From Modicisalibacter sp033446685 (GTDB lineage Bacteria > Pseudomonadota > Gammaproteobacteria > Pseudomonadales > Halomonadaceae), in assembly GCF_033446685.1 (NCBI RefSeq), contig NZ_JAWQLY010000006.1, positions 201,752 through 265,751 of the forward strand: a DNA stretch of 64,000 bases, read 5' to 3'. Position numbers and translations under genes: made by a program. Below the pieces are notes generated by a model that made no database searches, had not been told where the DNA came from, and saw only the letters and a list, made by a program, of their open reading frames with translations. Shown piece after piece: positions 7,090-15,789 of the stretch (positions are counted from its first letter, which is position 1; each line of letters opens with the position of its first letter).

Positions 7090-9122
7090 CAGCCTTGCTC
7101 CCATTCGTCGAGTCGTGCCAGGAAGGTCGCTTCGTCGAGCACCTCGACGCCCAGTTCCTCGGCCTTGGTCAGCTTGCTGCCGGCGGCCTCGCCGGCGACC
7201 ACCGCGGCGGTCTTCTTCGAGACACTGCCGGCGACCTTGGCACCCAGCGCCTGCAAGCGGGCCTTGCCCTCGTCGCGGGTCAGGTTCTCCAGCGTGCCGG
7301 TGAGCACCCAGCTCTGGCCAGCCAATGGCTGCGGACGCTCGGCCACCGCCTCCTCGCGCCAGCTCAACCCGGCAGCGAGCAGTTGAGTAACCGTCTCGCG
7401 GTTGTGCGCCTCGCTGAAGAAGGCATGGATGTGCGCGGCGACGATCGGGCCGATATCCGCGACCGCCTCCAGCGCCGGTTGGTCGGCGTCCATCAACACC
7501 TGCAGGGTGCCGAAATGACGTGCCAGGTTGTTGGCGGTGGCCTCGCCGACCTCGCGGATGCCCAGCGCGTAGATGAAGCGCGGCAGCGTGGTGCGCTTGG
7601 CCCGCTCTAGGGCCCTGACCAGATTGTCGGCGGATTTCTCGCCCATCCGCGGCAGCTCGGCCAGGTCGCCGGCGCTGAGCGCGAACAGCTCGGCCGGTGT
7701 CTTGACCCAGCCGCGCTCGACCAGCGCATCGATCAACTTGTCGCCGAGCCCGTCGATATCCAGCGCCCGCCGGCTGGCGAAGTGCTTGAGCGCCTCCTTG
7801 CGCTGGGCCGCGCAGTAAAGCCCGGCCGGACAGCGGATCGCCACCTCGCCCTCGATCCGCTCGACCTCGGAGCCGCACACCGGGCAGTGATCGGGAAAGG
7901 CGATCTCGCGGGCGTCGTCGGGACGCTCGCCCACGACCACCTTCACCACCTGGGGAATCACGTCGCCGGCGCGGCGGATCACCACGGTGTCGCCGATCAT
8001 CACCCCCAGCCGGGCGATCTCGTCCTGATTGTGCAACGAGGCGTTGGAGACCGTGACCCCGGCGACGGTGACCGGCTCGAGCCGCGCCACCGGAGTGATC
8101 GCCCCGGTACGCCCGACCTGGAACTCGACGTCGTTGAGGCGTGTGGCCTGTTCCTGGGCGGGAAACTTGAAGGCGATGGCCCAGCGCGGCGCGCGGGCGA
8201 CGAAGCCCAGTTCGCGTTGCGCTCGCAGATCGTCGACCTTGAGCACCACCCCGTCGATATCGTAATCGAGCCGCTCGCGCTTCTCGCCCAGGGTCCGGCA
8301 ATAGTGGAGCACGCCTGCGCCGCCCTTGACGACCGCAAGCTCCGGGCTGGTACGAAATCCCAGGTCGCGCAGACGCTTCATCTGTGCCGAGTGGGTGGCG
8401 GCCGCTTGGTCCTCGTCGATGCGCGCCGCCTGGTAAGCGCAGAATTCCAGCGGGCGTCGCGCGGTGATCCGCGAGTCCAACTGGCGCAGGCTGCCGGCGG
8501 CGGCGTTGCGCGGGTTGGCGAAGACCTTGCTGCCCTCCTCGCGGGCGCGCTGATTGAGCGCCTCGAAGCCGGAGTGGCTCATGTACACCTCGCCGCGCAC
8601 CTCGAGCAGCTCGGGAATGTCCTTGCCACGCAGCCTGAGCGGGATCGAGCGCAGCGTACGCAGGTTGCTGGTGATGCCCTCGCCGGTGCGTCCGTCGCCG
8701 CGCGTGGCGCCGCTGACGAACCGCCCCTGCTCGTAGACCAGCGACACCGCCAGGCCGTCCAGCTTGGGTTCGCAGCAGAATGCCAGATCGTCGTCGCTAC
8801 GCTCCAGGCGATCATTGAGGCGCTTGGCGAAGGCTACGATCTCGTCCTCGTCGAAGGCGTTGTCCAGCGACAGCATGGGCACCGCGTGCTCGACCGCGGC
8901 GAAGCCTTCCGCCGGCGAGGCGCCGACCCGTTGGGTCGGCGAATCCGGCGTCACCAGTTCCGGGTGGGCCTGTTCGATCTCCTGCAGGCGCCGCAAACGC
9001 CGATCGTAATCGGCATCGGTGAGTTCCGGATCGTCGAGAACGTAGTAGCGATAGTTGGCGTCGTCGAGCTCACTGCGCAGGCGGTTGATTTCGTCGAGCA
9101 ATTGGGGATCGGTCTGACTCAT
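7089..9122 (-). CDS. ligA: NAD-dependent DNA ligase LigA
   Basis: The product is 677 residues with the full LigA layout. There is an N-terminal Ia domain (YYVLDDPELTDADYD), the adenylation motif CEPKLDG with the active-site Lys near residue 120, and an OB fold. A four-cysteine zinc finger follows (CPVC ... RCPAGLYC), then helix-hairpin-helix repeats (ALDIDGLGDKLI, LPRMGEKSADNL) and a C-terminal BRCT domain (LAGQSWVLTGTL). It seals nicks during replication and repair using NAD. The first ATG gives family-typical length. It lies downstream of zipA, separated by an intrinsic terminator and a probable promoter, and overlaps the yheU-like gene. The order zipA-ligA is conserved in gammaproteobacteria. 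Confidence 0.97.
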   Translation of the reverse strand: MSQTDPQLLDEINRLRSELDDANYRYYVLDDPELTDADYDRRLRRLQEIEQAHPELVTPDSPTQRVGASPAEGFAAVEHAVPMLSLDNAFDEDEIVAFAKRLNDRLERSDDDLAFCCEPKLDGLAVSLVYEQGRFVSGATRGDGRTGEGITSNLRTLRSIPLRLRGKDIPELLEVRGEVYMSHSGFEALNQRAREEGSKVFANPRNAAAGSLRQLDSRITARRPLEFCAYQAARIDEDQAAATHSAQMKRLRDLGFRTSPELAVVKGGAGVLHYCRTLGEKRERLDYDIDGVVLKVDDLRAQRELGFVARAPRWAIAFKFPAQEQATRLNDVEFQVGRTGAITPVARLEPVTVAGVTVSNASLHNQDEIARLGVMIGDTVVIRRAGDVIPQVVKVVVGERPDDAREIAFPDHCPVCGSEVERIEGEVAIRCPAGLYCAAQRKEALKHFASRRALDIDGLGDKLIDALVERGWVKTPAELFALSAGDLAELPRMGEKSADNLVRALERAKRTTLPRFIYALGIREVGEATANNLARHFGTLQVLMDADQPALEAVADIGPIVAAHIHAFFSEAHNRETVTQLLAAGLSWREEAVAERPQPLAGQSWVLTGTLENLTRDEGKARLQALGAKVAGSVSKKTAAVVAGEAAGSKLTKAEELGVEVLDEATFLARLDEWEQG

Positions 9123-9154
9123 GACAGGCGCGGTCTCGGTGCGGCAAAAATCAG

Positions 9155-9183
9155 AGTGTAAGTGGCGTGCGGCCTGGGGAAAA
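9155..9183 (-). promoter_or_regulatory. Putative sigma70 promoter of ligA
   Basis: On the minus strand a TTTTCC element (9178-9183) is spaced 17 bases from TACACT (9155-9160), a good -10 match. Its start point would be about 25 bases upstream of the ligA ATG. It lies between the zipA terminator and ligA, where a promoter is expected. The -35 is weak. Confidence 0.4.
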
Positions 9184-9230
9184 GCGAGCCCGACAGAGCC
9201 GGCAGCGAAAGCATGGCAAACCAGCTACGT

Positions 9231-9255
9231 AAAAAAAGAGCCCCGTCAGGGGCTC
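9231..9255 (-). terminator. Intrinsic terminator downstream of zipA
   Basis: Perfect 7-bp arms GAGCCCC and GGGGCTC close a GTCA loop, followed on the minus strand by seven T residues. It lies 21 bases past the zipA stop codon and so ends the zipA transcript ahead of ligA. Confidence 0.85.
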
Positions 9256-9276
9256 GCAGAAGGGAGAGACAGTATC

Positions 9277-10686
9277 TCAGTTGGCGTGAGAGCGGTGCAG
9301 CCGGTAGCGGCGCTCGAATTCCTGAACCCGCTGGCGGGCGAACTCGACGGTCTGCGCAGTCATCACGCTGCGATTCTCGTCCTTCAACTCACCGCCCAGG
9401 TTACGCACGATCACCATCGCCGTCTCGACCATCGCCTCGAAGGCGGCCGCCGAATCACGTGCGCCCGGCAGCGGCATCAGGAAGGTCACGCCCGGCGTGC
9501 TGAAGTCGTCCATGGTGTCGAGGTCGAAGGTACCCGGCTTGACCACATCGACCATCGCGAACTGCAACTCGCTCTCGCTGTCCTCGGTCTCGTAGCGCAG
9601 GAAGATGCCCATCTCGCTATAGCGCAGGCCGCAGGCGAGCATCAGGTTGAGCAGGGCGGTACCGGCAAACCCCTCCTCGTTACGCGACATGACGCTGATC
9701 ACGACGATCTCGTCGGAATGCGCCAGCGTCTCGCGGGCACGCTGTGCACTGACGTGATGACGCTGGGCCTTCTCGACCACCGGATGCGCCGTCACGACGT
9801 CGTCACGCGGCGCTTCCTCGCCAGGCATGCTGCGGCTGGCGACGGCCTCGCGTTCAGCCTCGTAGCCGTCATCCTCGGCCTCGCGGGCCGTTGCGCCCAC
9901 CGGCTCCAGGCGCTGGTCGGCGAAGCGCGGGAAGGCAAATTCATGGGTTTCTTCGCGCAGCTCGTCGCTCCGCGGCTCGGCATGCGTACCTTCGCCGCCC
10001 AGGGTCGGCTCATGATGCTCGTCATGCAGCGTGGGCGCGGCCTCGTGACGCTGAAACGCCGAGGTCATGCGCTGCATCGACTGCGAGACGCGCTGACCGC
10101 CGGAGCGCAGCGCGGCAGCCATGCCCGATTTGCCACGCGTGCTGTCGGTATCGGTCGGCAGCTCGTCGCGCGCCGCCGTCTCGTCGACGGTGCGACGTGG
10201 CTGAGCGTTGTCGGTGGCTTTCGCCGCCCCCACATTCATGCTCGGCTCGCGCCGTGATGCCGGTGCGCCATTCTCGACAGCGGGCGCTGGCTCGTCTGCG
10301 TATCGACCCGCTTCCGGGTACGCCTGCTGGTGCTGGTCTTCCCTACGCGCCGTGCTTTCGTCCGGCTCGCCGGAGCGGCTCATCCGCGCAAAGACCTTGG
10401 AGGGCCCGGGATGTTCCTGGCGCTGTAACTTGGGCTTCGGCTCGACCGTGGTCTGCGCAGCCGGCCTGACGACCCTTGCCCCGCCGTTGGGCAGCTCCCA
10501 ATTGATTTCGGCCCGACGCGCCGCCTCATCGGGGTCGAGCGCCTCACCGCTTTCTTCACTCGCACCGCTCGGCACCTCGTCGAGGCGAGGGACTTTACGC
10601 TGGCGCTGCAGGCGACGCACACCGTCGACGACGATGATTGCTACCAATACCAGCCCGAGGATGATCAACCACTCTCTTAGTTCCAT
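9277..10686 (-). CDS. zipA: Cell division protein ZipA
   Basis: The 469-residue protein has the ZipA layout. A single N-terminal membrane anchor (WLIILGLVLVAIIVVDGVRR, residues about 6-25) leaves a very short periplasmic end. A basic patch and a long acidic, low-complexity linker rich in Glu, Arg and Ala follow. The C-terminal FtsZ-binding domain covers roughly residues 325-460 (VISVMSRNEEGFAGTALLN, then GVTFLMPLPGARDS). ZipA tethers FtsZ to the membrane at the division site. The linker is long for the family and variable. It lies downstream of smc, the usual smc-zipA-ligA order, with a 197-base AT-richer gap holding its likely promoter. Confidence 0.95.
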   Translation of the reverse strand: MELREWLIILGLVLVAIIVVDGVRRLQRQRKVPRLDEVPSGASEESGEALDPDEAARRAEINWELPNGGARVVRPAAQTTVEPKPKLQRQEHPGPSKVFARMSRSGEPDESTARREDQHQQAYPEAGRYADEPAPAVENGAPASRREPSMNVGAAKATDNAQPRRTVDETAARDELPTDTDSTRGKSGMAAALRSGGQRVSQSMQRMTSAFQRHEAAPTLHDEHHEPTLGGEGTHAEPRSDELREETHEFAFPRFADQRLEPVGATAREAEDDGYEAEREAVASRSMPGEEAPRDDVVTAHPVVEKAQRHHVSAQRARETLAHSDEIVVISVMSRNEEGFAGTALLNLMLACGLRYSEMGIFLRYETEDSESELQFAMVDVVKPGTFDLDTMDDFSTPGVTFLMPLPGARDSAAAFEAMVETAMVIVRNLGGELKDENRSVMTAQTVEFARQRVQEFERRYRLHRSHAN

Positions 10687-10883
10687 GGGTCGTCTTGCCT
10701 GTTTGCTAAGGCGCCATGCCTGATGTCCAGTTCGTCACTAGCATAGCGCGATTGCTAAAAAAAAGGCCACTTTATTTAGAAAGTCAACTCTTTCCTCAGC
10801 CCAGTGCAACCGCCCTTCAATTCTGCCTGTTTATCGTTGGTCTTTTGCGTTGTTAATGCATTGCGGCATTGACTGCAAGTTTT

Positions 10884-13800
10884 TCATGCATCGGCAAGCT
10901 CTGCGGCCTCCTCGACACCCACCGAAACCAGACGCGACACGCCCGGCTCCTGCATGGTCACGCCCATTAATCGCTCGGCAGCCTCCATGGCGATCTTGTT
11001 GTGGGTAATGTAGATGAATTGAACCGATTCGGACATATCCTTAACCAGCTTCGCGTAGCGCCCCACATTAGCATCATCGAGTGGAGCATCGACTTCGTCG
11101 AGCATGCAGAAAGGCGCCGGATTGAGCTGGAAGATGGCGAACACCAGCGACAATGCGGTCAATGCCTTTTCGCCCCCCGAGAGCAGATGAATGGTGCTGT
11201 TCTTCTTGCCCGGCGGACGCGCCATGATGGCGACTCCGGTCTCCAGCATATCCTCGCCGGTCAGCGTCAGCCAGGCCGCACCGCCACCGAAAACCCGCGG
11301 AAATAGCTGGCCGAACCCCTCGTTGACCCGCTCGAAAGTTTCCTTGAATCGGGTCCGCGTTTCCTGATCGATCTTGCGAATCGCCCGGTCGAGGGTCTCG
11401 AGCGCTTCACTCAACTCGGCATGTTGACCCTCAAGATAGTCCCTGCGTTCCGCTTGCTGGTCATATTCTTCGATCGCCGCCAGGTTGATCGCCCCCAGCC
11501 GGCGCACCTTGTCGGTGGCCTCCTCGAGACGCGCCTGCCAGGCCGACTCGGTGGCCTCGGGGTCGAGCGTCTCGGCCAGCGCATGCGCGTCCGCATCAGC
11601 GTAGCCCAGTTCGACGAGCGCCTCGTCCTGGGCGTCGGCCTTGAGCTTGAGCGCCTGCACCTGCATGCGCCCCTCTTCCAACTGATGGCGGATGCCCTCG
11701 AGATTGCGCTCGTGCTGCTGGCGCGTCGCCTCGGTCTCGCGCAGCCGCTCGCCGAGCTGCTGCGCCTCGTCGCGGCAAGCGTTGAGGGCTTGCTCTTCGC
11801 GCGCGCGCCGGTCGAGAAGTTCGTCGAGCTGCTCGCGCTCCTCGGCCTCGGGCTCGCGCAGCGTCTCGCGGCTGGCCTCGAGCTCGCCGCACTTGTCCTC
11901 GAGCCGGGCGCGCGTCTCGGCGCTGCGCGTGCGTTGCTCGGCCAGCCCGGCACGCTCGGTGGTCAGCCGCTGATGCTCCAGCGCCAGTTGCTGCGAGCGC
12001 TCCTGCAGCGGCCGCAGCCGGGCACGCTGGGCGGCGAGCGCCTCCCGGGCGTCGCGGCGCTGACGCTCCAGGGTCTCGCGGCGCTGGCTGCTGTCCTCGA
12101 GTTCGCTCATCGCCGCCTGCCAATGCTCGCGGGCCTCTTCGAGTTCGAGCGCCCGAGTCTCGCGCTGCTCCTGCAGGTTGGCCATGTCCTCGTCGAGTTC
12201 TCGTGCACGGGCGTCGACGTGTTCGAGCCGCGAAGCGAGGTTGCCTTCGGCGAGTGCCGCCTGCTGACGCCGCTGGGCGAGATCGCGCTCGGCGACGCGG
12301 GCCTCTTCCAGAACCCGTTCATGCTCGGCGTCGCGCGTCTGGAGTTCGCCGAGCCGCTGCTCGCACTCGGCGAGCCGCGCTTCCAGCCTTTCCAGCTCGA
12401 GACTGGCCGCGTCGCGGCGACGCTGCTGGGCGAGCACGCCGTCGCCGCCGTCGGCGACACCCAGATAGCGCGCCCAGCCGTCCCCCAGCCACAGCCCATC
12501 GGCGCTGAGCACGCTCTCGCCCGGGGCCAGCGACGCGCGCAGCGCCCAGGCCTCGCCGGCATCCCCGGCACAGCGAATCCGCGCCAGCATCACCGCGGCG
12601 GCCCCGGCGCCCTCGACATGGGCGGCCAGGGTGCCGGCGACGGCCGCCGGATCATTCGCGACACCCTCGACCAGCGCCAGCTCGCCGCTTGGGGGAGCGC
12701 TGCCGAGTGCCTGGCGTGGCAGTTCCGGCAGCAGGCGCGCATTGAGCCAAGACGCCAGCACCCAGGACACCACACGTTCCCAGCCGTCGGCGACACGCAG
12801 CCCTTCGGCCAGTCGCGGGGCCTCGGCCAGGCCGCGCTCGACGAGCCAGGTATCCAGCGCGGCGTCCTGATCGTCGAGGCTGGCGGCGATCAGCGCCTCC
12901 AGCGAGGCCAGCTCGCCCTGTAGCTGGCTGCGCCGTTGGCGGTCCTCCTCGCGGGCGGCCTCCTGCTCGCGCAGCGCCTCGCGATCGGCGTCGCGGGCGG
13001 CCTGGGTCGCGTCGCGGCGGGTCTCCAGTGCCTCGAGCTCGAGATCGATCTCGGCAAGCTGCTCGTTGAGCGTCTCGCAACGTTCGCGCAGTTCCCGCTG
13101 ATCGGGCAGTTCGTCGCGCTGCTGGCGGCGCCGCTGAAAGTCGCCGCCCAGCGCTTCCAGGCCCCGCTCGAGATTGCGCACCCGGTCCTGGGCACGCTCG
13201 GCGTCGTGGGACGCCTGACGATCCGCCTCGTTGAAACGCTCCCAGCGCTGCTGAGCCTCCTGGTAGCTCGCTTCGGCCTCGTCGAGACTCGCTTCGAGTT
13301 CGGCCAGCGACTCGGCGGTCTCTTCCTGCTCGGGGCCCAGGGTTTCCAGGCGCTCATCGAGCCGCGTCAGACGCTCGGCATCGACCTCGCCGAGTTCGTC
13401 GAGCTCACCGAGTTCGCGCCGCGCGGATTCGAGCTCGCGGGCCAGCTGCTGTTCCTGGTGCCGGGCGTGTTCGAGGCGTTGCTCGAGCCGGGCGATCGCC
13501 GCGCCGGTCTCGTAGAAGCGCGCCTGATGCGCCTCGAGCTGCTCGGCCAGGCGGTCGTGCTCCTGGCGTGACTCCTCGAGCCGGCTCTCGCACTGGCGCT
13601 GGCCGAGGATTTCGCGCTCGACCTGAATCTCCAGTTCGCGCACGCGGTTTTCCTGCTCGCCCTGCTGGACGCGCAACGCGCGGGCGCGCAACAGCGCCAG
13701 CTCGCCCTTGAGGCGATGCTCCTGCTGCTTGAGCGTCTGATAGCGCCGCGCCGCCTCGGCCTGGCGCTTGAGGCGCTCGAGCTGCTTGTCGAGCTCCTCG

Positions 13801-14393
13801 CGAATGTCGTCGAGGCGCTCGAGGTTCTCCTTGGTGCGGCGCATGCGGTTCTCGGTCTCGCGGCGCCGCTCCTTGTACTTGGAGATGCCGGCGGCTTCCT
13901 CCAGCGTCGAACGCAGCTCCTCGGGGCGCGCCTCGATCAGCCGCGAGATCATGCCCTGGCCGATGATCGCGTAGGAGCGCGGCCCCAGCCCGGTACCCAT
14001 GAACAGATCGGCGATGTCGCGGCGCCGGCACTTCTGGCCGTTGAAGAAGTAGCTCGACTGGCTGTCGCGGGTGACCACGCGCTTGACGCCGATCTCGGCG
14101 TACTGGGCGTAGGGCCCGCCCATGCTGCCGTCGCGGTTGTCGAACAACAGCTCGATGGAGGCCTGGCCCACCGGCTTGCGCCCGGTGGAGCCGTTGAAGA
14201 TCACGTCGGTCATCGACTCGCCGCGCAGCGTCTTGGCCGAGGATTCGCCCATCACCCAGCGCACCGCGTCGATGACGTTGGACTTGCCGCAGCCGTTGGG
14301 CCCGACGATCGCCGTCATGCTGCTGTCGAACGGCACGGTCACCGGGTCGACGAACGACTTGAAGCCGGCCAACTTGATCGATTTGAGACGCAT
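10884..14393 (-). CDS. smc: Chromosome segregation protein SMC
   Basis: This is a 1169-residue SMC ATPase with Walker A GPNGCGKS at residues 31-38, long Arg/Glu/Gln-rich coiled coils on each side of a central hinge (about 500-660), and a C-terminal head with the ABC signature LSGGEKALTALSL and Walker B CMLDEVDAPLDD. SMC compacts and organises the chromosome with ScpA and ScpB. Its presence is Pseudomonas/Halomonas-like, since enterobacteria use MukB. The ATG giving MRLKSIKLAGFKSF is chosen because it matches the family N-terminus; the frame also stays open to a TTG nine codons upstream. The gene diverges from the S24 protein gene and is followed by zipA. Confidence 0.97.
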   Translation of the reverse strand: MRLKSIKLAGFKSFVDPVTVPFDSSMTAIVGPNGCGKSNVIDAVRWVMGESSAKTLRGESMTDVIFNGSTGRKPVGQASIELLFDNRDGSMGGPYAQYAEIGVKRVVTRDSQSSYFFNGQKCRRRDIADLFMGTGLGPRSYAIIGQGMISRLIEARPEELRSTLEEAAGISKYKERRRETENRMRRTKENLERLDDIREELDKQLERLKRQAEAARRYQTLKQQEHRLKGELALLRARALRVQQGEQENRVRELEIQVEREILGQRQCESRLEESRQEHDRLAEQLEAHQARFYETGAAIARLEQRLEHARHQEQQLARELESARRELGELDELGEVDAERLTRLDERLETLGPEQEETAESLAELEASLDEAEASYQEAQQRWERFNEADRQASHDAERAQDRVRNLERGLEALGGDFQRRRQQRDELPDQRELRERCETLNEQLAEIDLELEALETRRDATQAARDADREALREQEAAREEDRQRRSQLQGELASLEALIAASLDDQDAALDTWLVERGLAEAPRLAEGLRVADGWERVVSWVLASWLNARLLPELPRQALGSAPPSGELALVEGVANDPAAVAGTLAAHVEGAGAAAVMLARIRCAGDAGEAWALRASLAPGESVLSADGLWLGDGWARYLGVADGGDGVLAQQRRRDAASLELERLEARLAECEQRLGELQTRDAEHERVLEEARVAERDLAQRRQQAALAEGNLASRLEHVDARARELDEDMANLQEQRETRALELEEAREHWQAAMSELEDSSQRRETLERQRRDAREALAAQRARLRPLQERSQQLALEHQRLTTERAGLAEQRTRSAETRARLEDKCGELEASRETLREPEAEEREQLDELLDRRAREEQALNACRDEAQQLGERLRETEATRQQHERNLEGIRHQLEEGRMQVQALKLKADAQDEALVELGYADADAHALAETLDPEATESAWQARLEEATDKVRRLGAINLAAIEEYDQQAERRDYLEGQHAELSEALETLDRAIRKIDQETRTRFKETFERVNEGFGQLFPRVFGGGAAWLTLTGEDMLETGVAIMARPPGKKNSTIHLLSGGEKALTALSLVFAIFQLNPAPFCMLDEVDAPLDDANVGRYAKLVKDMSESVQFIYITHNKIAMEAAERLMGVTMQEPGVSRLVSVGVEEAAELADA

Positions 14394-14497
14394 GCGAGTG
14401 TGGGTTTTCCTCGACGCCAACGGGTCAACCGGGTGAGTCTACCGAACTGCCGGGCCGCGCCCAAGCGGTGATTCAACGCCCGCCGTCGGCGGTTCGT

Positions 14498-14525
14498 TTG
14501 CCCGCCCCGTCGGGCTTGCTATGAT
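14498..14525 (+). promoter_or_regulatory. Sigma70-type promoter of the S24 protein gene
   Basis: TTGCCC (14498-14503), a 16-base spacer and TATGAT (14520-14525) make a good promoter reading right, about 80 bases ahead of the chosen start. An ATG inside the -10 box opens the same reading frame, but it cannot be the real start if this promoter is used. This supports the downstream ATG at 14605. Confidence 0.55.
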
Positions 14526-14604
14526 GCGCATTGCCGTGGACGCAGGGTCCTACCTTCAGGGCTCTGGCTTCGCCCCGGTGGCATCGCACTCGAGGGAGAT
14601 GGTC

Positions 14605-15078
14605 ATGCAGCACGCCACACCGCACTATCTGCAACGCCAGCCCAACCTGCCGCTCAACGACGGCGCTTGGGAGGCGGTCGACGCGACCGACCTGGTCGAG
14701 ATTCCACTGCTTGGACAGGTCGCCGCCGGCCTGCCGATCGAAGCCTGCCCCGATGCCAGCACGGTGTCGATTCCCTCGCGCATGGTGCGCCGCAACACCT
14801 ACGCCCTGCGAGTGCGCGGCAACTCGATGATCGACTGCAATATCTTCGATGGCGACGTGATCATCATCGAGCGTCAGGAGAGCGCCGAGAACGGCGAAAC
14901 CGCCGTGGTGATGATCAACAATCAGGAAGTCACCCTGAAGAAGCTCTATATCGACAAGTCGGGGGTTCGCCTGCAGCCGGCCAACGCCAGCATGCCGCCG
15001 ATCTATTTGAAGAACGACGACGTCCAGGTGCTCGGCCTGGTGATGGGCGTGATGCGTCAGCCCAGCATCGCGGCCTGA
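14605..15078 (+). CDS. S24 family LexA/UmuD-like protein without a DNA-binding domain
   Basis: The protein has 157 residues if translated from the ATG at 14605, which has GAGGGAG seven to eight bases upstream. It matches the C-terminal self-cleaving (S24) domain of LexA: a candidate Ala41-Gly42 cleavage bond in GQVAAGLPIEA, the serine nucleophile Ser74 in VRGNSMID, and Lys112 in EVTLKKL in place of the catalytic lysine. Only about 30 residues precede this domain and they contain no helix-turn-helix, so it cannot act as a classical LexA repressor. It is not a clear UmuD either, and no umuC follows. It overlaps yigZ by one base (TGATG). The role is unknown; RecA-stimulated self-cleavage is possible but unproven. 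Confidence 0.8.
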   Translation: MQHATPHYLQRQPNLPLNDGAWEAVDATDLVEIPLLGQVAAGLPIEACPDASTVSIPSRMVRRNTYALRVRGNSMIDCNIFDGDVIIIERQESAENGETAVVMINNQEVTLKKLYIDKSGVRLQPANASMPPIYLKNDDVQVLGLVMGVMRQPSIAA

Positions 15079-15695
15079 TGCGCTATTCGATTCCGCGTCT
15101 CGGCCAGGGCGAAATCCACCAGGCCGAGATCGAAATCGAGCGCAGCCGGTTCATCGCCTGGCTCTGCCACGCTCCCGGGGTCGCCGACTTCGACGCCCTG
15201 CTGGCGCTGGCTCGCAGCCGCTACCCCGATGCCAGCCACCACTGCAGCGCCTTCGTAGCCGGCCCGCCCGGCGAGCAGACGGCGATCGGCTTCTCGGACG
15301 ACGGCGAGCCCGGCGGCACCGCCGGGCGACCGATGTTCCAGGTGCTCGACGGCAGCGGACTGGGCCAGATCGGCTGCGTGGTGACGCGCTACTTCGGCGG
15401 CACCAAGCTGGGCACCGGCGGGCTGGTGCGCGCCTACTCGCAGGCGGTGCAGACGGCGCTCGCCAGCCTGCCGCTCACGGACTTCACCGAGCGATGCACC
15501 CGGCGCCTCAAGGTCGACTTCGCCGGCGAGGCCGAGGCCCGCGCCTGGCTGACCAGCCATGACATCCCCGTCGAGGCCGCCGACTACGCCGGCGACGGCG
15601 TCACGCTCAGCGTCGGCTGGCCGAGCGACAAGCCCCTCGAGCTGACGGCGCTCGAAGCCCGGCTCAAGGGCCGCGTCGCCCTTCTGGAAGCGTAA
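15078..15695 (+). CDS. yigZ: YigZ family protein (IMPACT family)
   Basis: This 205-residue protein belongs to the YigZ/IMPACT (UPF0029) family. The N-terminal domain has the hallmark segments IERSRFIAWL, HHCSAFV, FSDDGEPGGTAGRPM and VTRYFGGTKLGTGGLVRAYS. A shorter ferredoxin-like C-terminal domain (DUF1949 type) follows. The family is implicated in translation control in eukaryotes; in bacteria the function is unsettled, with nucleic-acid binding suggested by structure. Its ATG overlaps the stop of the S24 gene, implying coupled translation. It is followed by dusC after 94 bases. Confidence 0.9.
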   Translation: MRYSIPRLGQGEIHQAEIEIERSRFIAWLCHAPGVADFDALLALARSRYPDASHHCSAFVAGPPGEQTAIGFSDDGEPGGTAGRPMFQVLDGSGLGQIGCVVTRYFGGTKLGTGGLVRAYSQAVQTALASLPLTDFTERCTRRLKVDFAGEAEARAWLTSHDIPVEAADYAGDGVTLSVGWPSDKPLELTALEARLKGRVALLEA

Positions 15696-15789
15696 TCACC
15701 GCCGCTTTATGGTCGGGAGTCTAGCCCTGGCTGATACAATACCCGGCTGAATGGCTGCTCCATGCATCACACCAGGGTTGGGCTTTCTT

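Noticed and set aside
6823..8301. 492-codon minus-strand frame overlapping ligA
   Set aside because: Only its last 88 codons (the YheU-like gene) are real. The rest is an out-of-frame reading of ligA with Arg/Gly-rich nonsense.
14605..15078. LexA repressor
   Set aside because: The cleavage and catalytic residues are there, but the N-terminal winged helix-turn-helix is missing.
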